Below, one piece after another: positions 5,956 to 9,203 of a stretch of DNA of 9,203 nt. Each line of letters starts with the position of its first letter. Within the stretch, counting starts at the first letter, position 1. A program made the position numbers and the translations under genes. The DNA is from an uncultured Actinomycetes bacterium (GTDB lineage Bacteria; Actinomycetota; CALGFH01): the NCBI GenBank assembly GCA_937881255.1, contig CALGFH010000133.1, forward strand, positions 1 through 9,203. The letters are read 5' to 3'. Below the pieces are notes generated by a model, which worked only from the letters and a program-made list of their open reading frames with translations, did not search any database and was not told where the DNA came from.

Positions 5956-8000
5956 CGGGCCACCCCCGCGGTCAGCTCCTGGGCCGGCCAGCGGGCCGTG
6001 ACGGCGGCCGGCAGGAAGATCCGGACGTCGGTCCCGCGGTCGCCCTGGATGCCGATCCCGCCGCCCAGCACCTCGACGATCTTGCGGCAGATGGCCAGCC
6101 CCATCCCGGTCCCGTCGCTGGTCGAAGGCCCCTCCAGCCGCTCGAAGACCCCGAACACCCGCTCGCGGTGCTCGGCCGGGATGCCCTGGCCGTTGTCGCG
6201 CACCGACAGCTCCACGCCGCCGTCGGGTCGCTCGTGCCCGTCCACGACCACGACCAGGTCGGGCCGGCCGCCGTGGCGGACGGCGTTCTCGAGCAGGTTG
6301 GTGAACAGCTGGCGCAGCCCGACCGGGTCGCCGGTGACCACCGGCAGGCGCCCGACCCGGAACTCCATCCCGGGGTTGGCCGCGCCCGCGTCCTCGGCGA
6401 TGGCCCGGACCAGCGGGCGCAGGTCGACGGCGATCGGCTCGACCCCGGTGCGCCCGACCCGCGACAGGTCGATCAGGTCGTGGATGAGCTGCTGCATGTA
6501 GACGGTGCTGTCGGCCATCCGGTTGAGGTAGTGGTTGCCCTCCGGGCCGAGCACGTCGCCGTAGTCGAGCCGCAGGTACTCGAGGTAGCCGAGCAGCGAC
6601 ACCATCGGGCTCTTGAGGTCGTGGGAGGCGCTGTAGACGAGCGTCTCCAGCTCGGCGTTGGCCCGCTCCAGCTCGCGGTTGGCCCCGGCCAGGGCGGCCT
6701 CGGCCCGCTTGCGCTCGGTGATGTCACGCAGCACCCCCGAGAAGGCCAGGCCCTCGGGCCCGTTCCAGGACCCGATGGACAGCTCGATCGGGAACTCGCC
6801 GCCGTCGCGGCGCAGGCCGGCCAGCTCGACCACCTGGCCGGCCAGCTTGGAGGTGCCGGTGCGCCGGACCCGGGCGATGCCGTCGTTGTGGAGCTCGCGG
6901 AACCGGGCCGGGATGATCACCGTCAGCGGCCGGCCCACGATCTCCTCGGCCGTCCAGCCGAACATCCGCTCGGCCCCGCTGTTCCAGGTCAGCAGCCGCC
7001 CCGAGCTGTCGGCGGAGACGATCGCGTCCACCGCCGCCTCGGTGACCGCCTGGAACCGCTCCTGGGAGGCGGCCAGGGCCTCGCTGGCCCGGCGCCGCTC
7101 GACCAGGGGGCCGAGCTCCTCGGCGACCCGGGCGATGCGCTCCAGGCGGCCCGGCTCGCCGGCCCGCTCGTGGGTGACGAACAGCTCCAGCACCGCCACC
7201 ACCCCCTCGGCGCCGGTCACGGGCACGGCCATGGCCTCCCGGACCCCGGCCCGCTGGGCGGCCACGGCCCGGTCGAAGCGGCCCGTGTCGCGGATGTCGT
7301 CCAGCTGCAGCGGCTGGCCCTTGGCCCAGGCCAGCCCGGGCAGGCCCTGGCCGAGCTTGTAGCTGACCTGCACGCTGGCCGCGTGCAGCTTCTCGAACCC
7401 GTAGCCGCTGCAGTACCAGGTCGGGCTGCAGACGAGCACCCCGCCGGCCGGCAGCCACACCTGGCCCATGGCGCAGCGGGTGAAGTGGCAGATGGTCTGG
7501 ACGGCGGCGGTCAGGACCTGGTGGCTGGAGTCGGCCTCGCCGATCAGCTTGAACATGAACTGGAAGAAGCGGCGCTCGTGCTCGGAGCGCTTCATGTCGG
7601 TCAGGTCCCGGACCATGGCGATGGCCAGCTCGGGGCGGCCCCGCCGGTCGCGCACCAGCGACAGGTCCCAGCCGCCCCAGACCAGCTCGCGGGAGAAGAC
7701 CCGCACCCAGCGACCCTCGACCTGGCAGCGGTCCAGCCCCTCGGACAGCACCTGCCGCACGGCCGCGTTGGCCAGCTCCTCGTCGGGCGGGTAGGCCAGC
7801 GACGGCAGGGTCCGGCCGCCCAGCCCACCGGCCGCCACCCCGAGCAGCTGCTCCAGGGCGTGGTTGGCGACGATGATCCGCCCGCTGCGGTCCAGCACGC
7901 AGGCCGGGGCGGCCGCCTCCTCGACGAGCGCCTCCGACCGGAGCGCGCCGGCCGTTCCCCGCCGCCAGCGTCGCGTCGACTGGCGCCCGTTCGTCCGCAT
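5952..8000 (-). CDS. Soluble PAS-GAF-PAS sensor histidine kinase
   Basis: A 682-residue cytosolic kinase without membrane helices. Order of domains: PAS about 28-137 (ACVLDRSGRIIVANHALEQL, ending VRDLTDMKRSE), GAF about 156-300 (LGQGLPGLAWAKGQP at 216-230, then VREAMAVPV and VVAVLELFV), second PAS about 312-432 (FQAVTEAAVDAIVSADSSG, WNSGAERMFGWTAEEIVGRP, GVLRDITERKRAE), a short coiled coil at about 432-455, HisKA with phosphoacceptor H460 in SASHDLKSPMVSLLGYLEYL, and HATPase_c with N-box NLLENAVRH (568-576), G1 DNGQGIP (602-608), F-box VFGVFERL (615-622) and G2 GTGMGLAI (630-637). All catalytic boxes are intact. The input signal is unknown; the GAF lacks an obvious bilin or haem signature, though it has several Cys residues (171, 176, 191, 197). 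The frame is open to 8150, but ATG 8000 follows a G-rich stretch (GGGGTGCGG) and upstream sequence looks non-coding. Its stop overlaps the regulator start. Confidence 0.94.
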   Translation of the reverse strand: MRTNGRQSTRRWRRGTAGALRSEALVEEAAAPACVLDRSGRIIVANHALEQLLGVAAGGLGGRTLPSLAYPPDEELANAAVRQVLSEGLDRCQVEGRWVRVFSRELVWGGWDLSLVRDRRGRPELAIAMVRDLTDMKRSEHERRFFQFMFKLIGEADSSHQVLTAAVQTICHFTRCAMGQVWLPAGGVLVCSPTWYCSGYGFEKLHAASVQVSYKLGQGLPGLAWAKGQPLQLDDIRDTGRFDRAVAAQRAGVREAMAVPVTGAEGVVAVLELFVTHERAGEPGRLERIARVAEELGPLVERRRASEALAASQERFQAVTEAAVDAIVSADSSGRLLTWNSGAERMFGWTAEEIVGRPLTVIIPARFRELHNDGIARVRRTGTSKLAGQVVELAGLRRDGGEFPIELSIGSWNGPEGLAFSGVLRDITERKRAEAALAGANRELERANAELETLVYSASHDLKSPMVSLLGYLEYLRLDYGDVLGPEGNHYLNRMADSTVYMQQLIHDLIDLSRVGRTGVEPIAVDLRPLVRAIAEDAGAANPGMEFRVGRLPVVTGDPVGLRQLFTNLLENAVRHGGRPDLVVVVDGHERPDGGVELSVRDNGQGIPAEHRERVFGVFERLEGPSTSDGTGMGLAICRKIVEVLGGGIGIQGDRGTDVRIFLPAAVTARWPAQELTAGVAR

Positions 8001-8179
8001 TCCGCACCCCCCACGTTCCGGCGTGTCCGCACCATGCACGGTGCACGTCCGGATTGGCCATTGTCGGGCGCATTTATAGCATCGACAGGTTTTGGGCGGC
8101 GAATCGCCCGGGCCGGGAACCGGTTCGCCGCCCGGCCCGTCCAAGGCCACATCGGAACCGGACCGGGACGGGGTGGGAG
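8001..8179. promoter_or_regulatory. Divergent control region between kinase and DUF2330 genes
   Basis: These 179 bp separate two divergent starts and must hold promoters for both unless the messages start elsewhere. An AT-rich island CATTTATAGCAT lies at about 8071-8082, striking in such GC-rich DNA. Read on the minus strand it gives TATAAA, a possible -10 box for the kinase operon; on the plus strand TATAGC could serve the DUF2330 gene. No convincing -35 box was found for either. Inverted repeats lie beside it at 8094-8133. Confidence 0.45.
8094..8133. repeat. Inverted repeat with 10-bp arms, possible operator
   Basis: GGGCGGCGAA (8094-8103) and TTCGCCGCCC (8124-8133) are perfect arms with a 20-base spacer. 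Within and beside them are the palindrome AACCGGTT (8118-8125) and a second pair, CGGGCCGG against CCGGCCCG, forming nested dyad symmetry between the AT island and the DUF2330 start. It may be a site for a dimeric regulator or a leader hairpin of the DUF2330 message. Confidence 0.45.
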
Positions 8180-9203
8180 ATGACCAGGACGCGGCGTTGG
8201 AGCCTGCTGCTGGCGGCGGTGGCGGGCGTGGTCCTGCTGGCGGCCCAGCCGGCCATGGCCTGCGGGGGCCTGGTCGGGCCGGGGGGCACGGTCCAGCTGG
8301 CCCGCACCACCACCCTGGCCGGCTACCACGACGGGGTCGAGCACTACCTGACCTCGTTCACCTACGCCGGCGGCGGGGCCAGGTTCGGCTCGATCGTGCC
8401 CCTGCCCGGGGTCCCCAGCGACGTCCGCAAGGGGGGCGAGTGGACCCTGCAGCGGCTGGTCCGCGAGACCCAGCCCCAGCCGGAGGCCTTCCGGGCGGCC
8501 GCCTTCGCCGCCGACAGCCGCCAGCAGGCCGAGGAGATCCTGACCACCAGGATCGACGCCCTCGACATCACCGTGCTCCGCGGCGGCGGCCGGGCGGTCG
8601 GCGACTGGGCCCGCGAGCACGGCTTCGGGCTGTCGGTCGACGCCCCCGAGGTGCTCGACTTCTACGCCGCCCGCAGCCCCATCTTCATGGCGGCCAGCTT
8701 CGACGCCCGCCGGGCCGCGACCCGCGGCCAGCGCCTTGGCGACGGCACCCCGATCCACCTGACCATCCCGACGGCCAACCCCTGGGTCCCGCTGCGCATC
8801 CTCGGCCTCGGACACCAGCCGGCGGACCCGATCCAGGCCGACCTGTACCTGCTCACCGACCGGCGCCCGGCCATGCTGCCCCGGCCGGTCGGCGCCGGCG
8901 CCCACGGGGTCGCCCTCGAGCGGAGCGGTCCCGCCTCCGGCCAGCTCCTGGCCGATCTACGGGCCGACAAGGGCATGGAGTGGCTGCCGGCCACCGGCAT
9001 GTGGCTCAGCTACCTGCGGATCGACTCCACCGCCGGTGAGCTGACCCACGACCTGGCCGTCGACACCAGCGGCCGCCGCAGCCCGTCCCCGGTGGCCGCC
9101 GGCCTGGCCGTCCCGGCAGCCGTGGCCGGCACCGGCGCCGGGGCCCCGGGCCGTGCCGGCGGGGCCGGATGGTGGACCTGGCCGGCGGCGGGCCTGGCCG
9201 TCA
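8180..9203 (+). CDS. DUF2330 exported protein (cut by right edge)
   Basis: From ATG 8180 the frame stays open for 341 residues to the window end. The N-terminus MTRTRRWSLLLAAVAGVVLL is a signal peptide with likely cleavage after AMA (25-27), leaving Cys28 first in CGGLVGPGGTV. The box before Cys lacks the usual Leu at -3, so a lipoprotein is less likely than ordinary cleavage. The mature part matches DUF2330: QLARTTTLAGYHDGVEHYLTSF (39-60), FGSIVPLPGVPSDV (69-82), GGEWTLQRLVRETQP (85-99), then a late HLTIPTANPWVPLRILGLG segment (193-211) and ADLYLLTD (220-227). An Ala/Gly/Pro-rich stretch (about 301-330) leads to WWTWPAAGLAV, probably the start of a C-terminal membrane anchor beyond the edge. 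Function of the family is unknown; location outside the membrane is inferred. GGGGTGGGAG lies directly before the ATG as a ribosome binding site. It is divergent from the kinase gene. Confidence 0.88.
   Translation, partial: MTRTRRWSLLLAAVAGVVLLAAQPAMACGGLVGPGGTVQLARTTTLAGYHDGVEHYLTSFTYAGGGARFGSIVPLPGVPSDVRKGGEWTLQRLVRETQPQPEAFRAAAFAADSRQQAEEILTTRIDALDITVLRGGGRAVGDWAREHGFGLSVDAPEVLDFYAARSPIFMAASFDARRAATRGQRLGDGTPIHLTIPTANPWVPLRILGLGHQPADPIQADLYLLTDRRPAMLPRPVGAGAHGVALERSGPASGQLLADLRADKGMEWLPATGMWLSYLRIDSTAGELTHDLAVDTSGRRSPSPVAAGLAVPAAVAGTGAGAPGRAGGAGWWTWPAAGLAV

Noticed and set aside
2791..6501. Very long plus-strand open frame of 1236 codons
   Set aside because: It crosses the decarboxylase-like and helical protein genes out of frame and then runs antisense to the propeller, receiver and kinase genes. 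The translation is low-complexity Gly/Ala/Arg/Pro text with no domain, as expected when GC-rich codons remove stops.
8001..8150. N-terminal extension of the kinase, with a Cys cluster (KTCRCYKCARQW) resembling a metal-binding motif
   Set aside because: The frame is open to 8150, but this stretch covers the AT island and inverted repeats of the divergent control region, and ATG 8000 has a G-rich site just upstream. The Cys pattern is probably accidental translation of regulatory DNA.
6168..8183. Plus-strand open frame of 671 codons opposite the kinase
   Set aside because: The minus-strand reading has all kinase boxes intact; the plus-strand product has no recognisable domain and is His/Gly/Pro-rich.
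8092..9039. Plus-strand frame overlapping the DUF2330 gene
   Set aside because: A different frame from 8180 gives a signal peptide and DUF2330 motifs to the window end; the 8092 frame gives Arg/Pro/Gly-rich text.

Overview
The window is very GC-rich, with codons ending almost only in G or C, GTG as well as ATG starts, and short gene spacings. Its families (DUF2330 protein, DUF72 protein, soluble multi-PAS/GAF histidine kinase with an Rcp1-like receiver, FG-GAP propeller) fit a high-GC actinobacterium, probably Actinomycetota. No rRNA, tRNA, CRISPR array or insertion sequence was seen. The species cannot be named from the sequence alone.

Layout from left to right. Positions 1-435 (minus) hold the N-terminal part of a tyrosine recombinase that runs off the left edge. 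Positions 469-1443 (minus) encode a DUF72/YecE-family TIM-barrel protein. Divergent from it, on the plus strand, are three genes in line: a small membrane protein with an N-terminal zinc ribbon (1473-1949), a PLP-dependent group II decarboxylase-like enzyme (1991-3394) and a small all-helical protein, possibly ferritin-like (3440-3922). A 32-bp perfect palindrome lies between the last two and overlaps the ribosome binding site of the helical protein gene.

The right-hand half is a minus-strand block read from 8000 down to 3919: a soluble PAS-GAF-PAS histidine kinase (5952-8000), a single-domain response regulator overlapping it by 4 bp (5539-5955), and a secreted seven-repeat FG-GAP beta-propeller protein (3919-5481). 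The propeller gene meets the helical protein gene tail to tail, sharing the four bases CTAG. Divergent from the kinase, across a 179-bp intergenic region with an AT-rich island and nested inverted repeats, is a DUF2330 exported protein (8180 onward) that runs off the right edge.

How the genes may work together. The kinase and regulator are almost certainly a translationally coupled signalling pair; with no DNA-binding output domain on the regulator, the output is probably through protein contacts. The secreted propeller lies 57 bp downstream on the same strand, and the exported DUF2330 protein shares the kinase's upstream region. A link between the signalling pair and these two extracytoplasmic proteins is plausible but is only inferred from position. 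Most of the window looks like ordinary chromosome. The less usual features are the palindrome over a ribosome binding site, the self-closing propeller, the kinase/DUF2330 control region and the recombinase fragment at the left edge.
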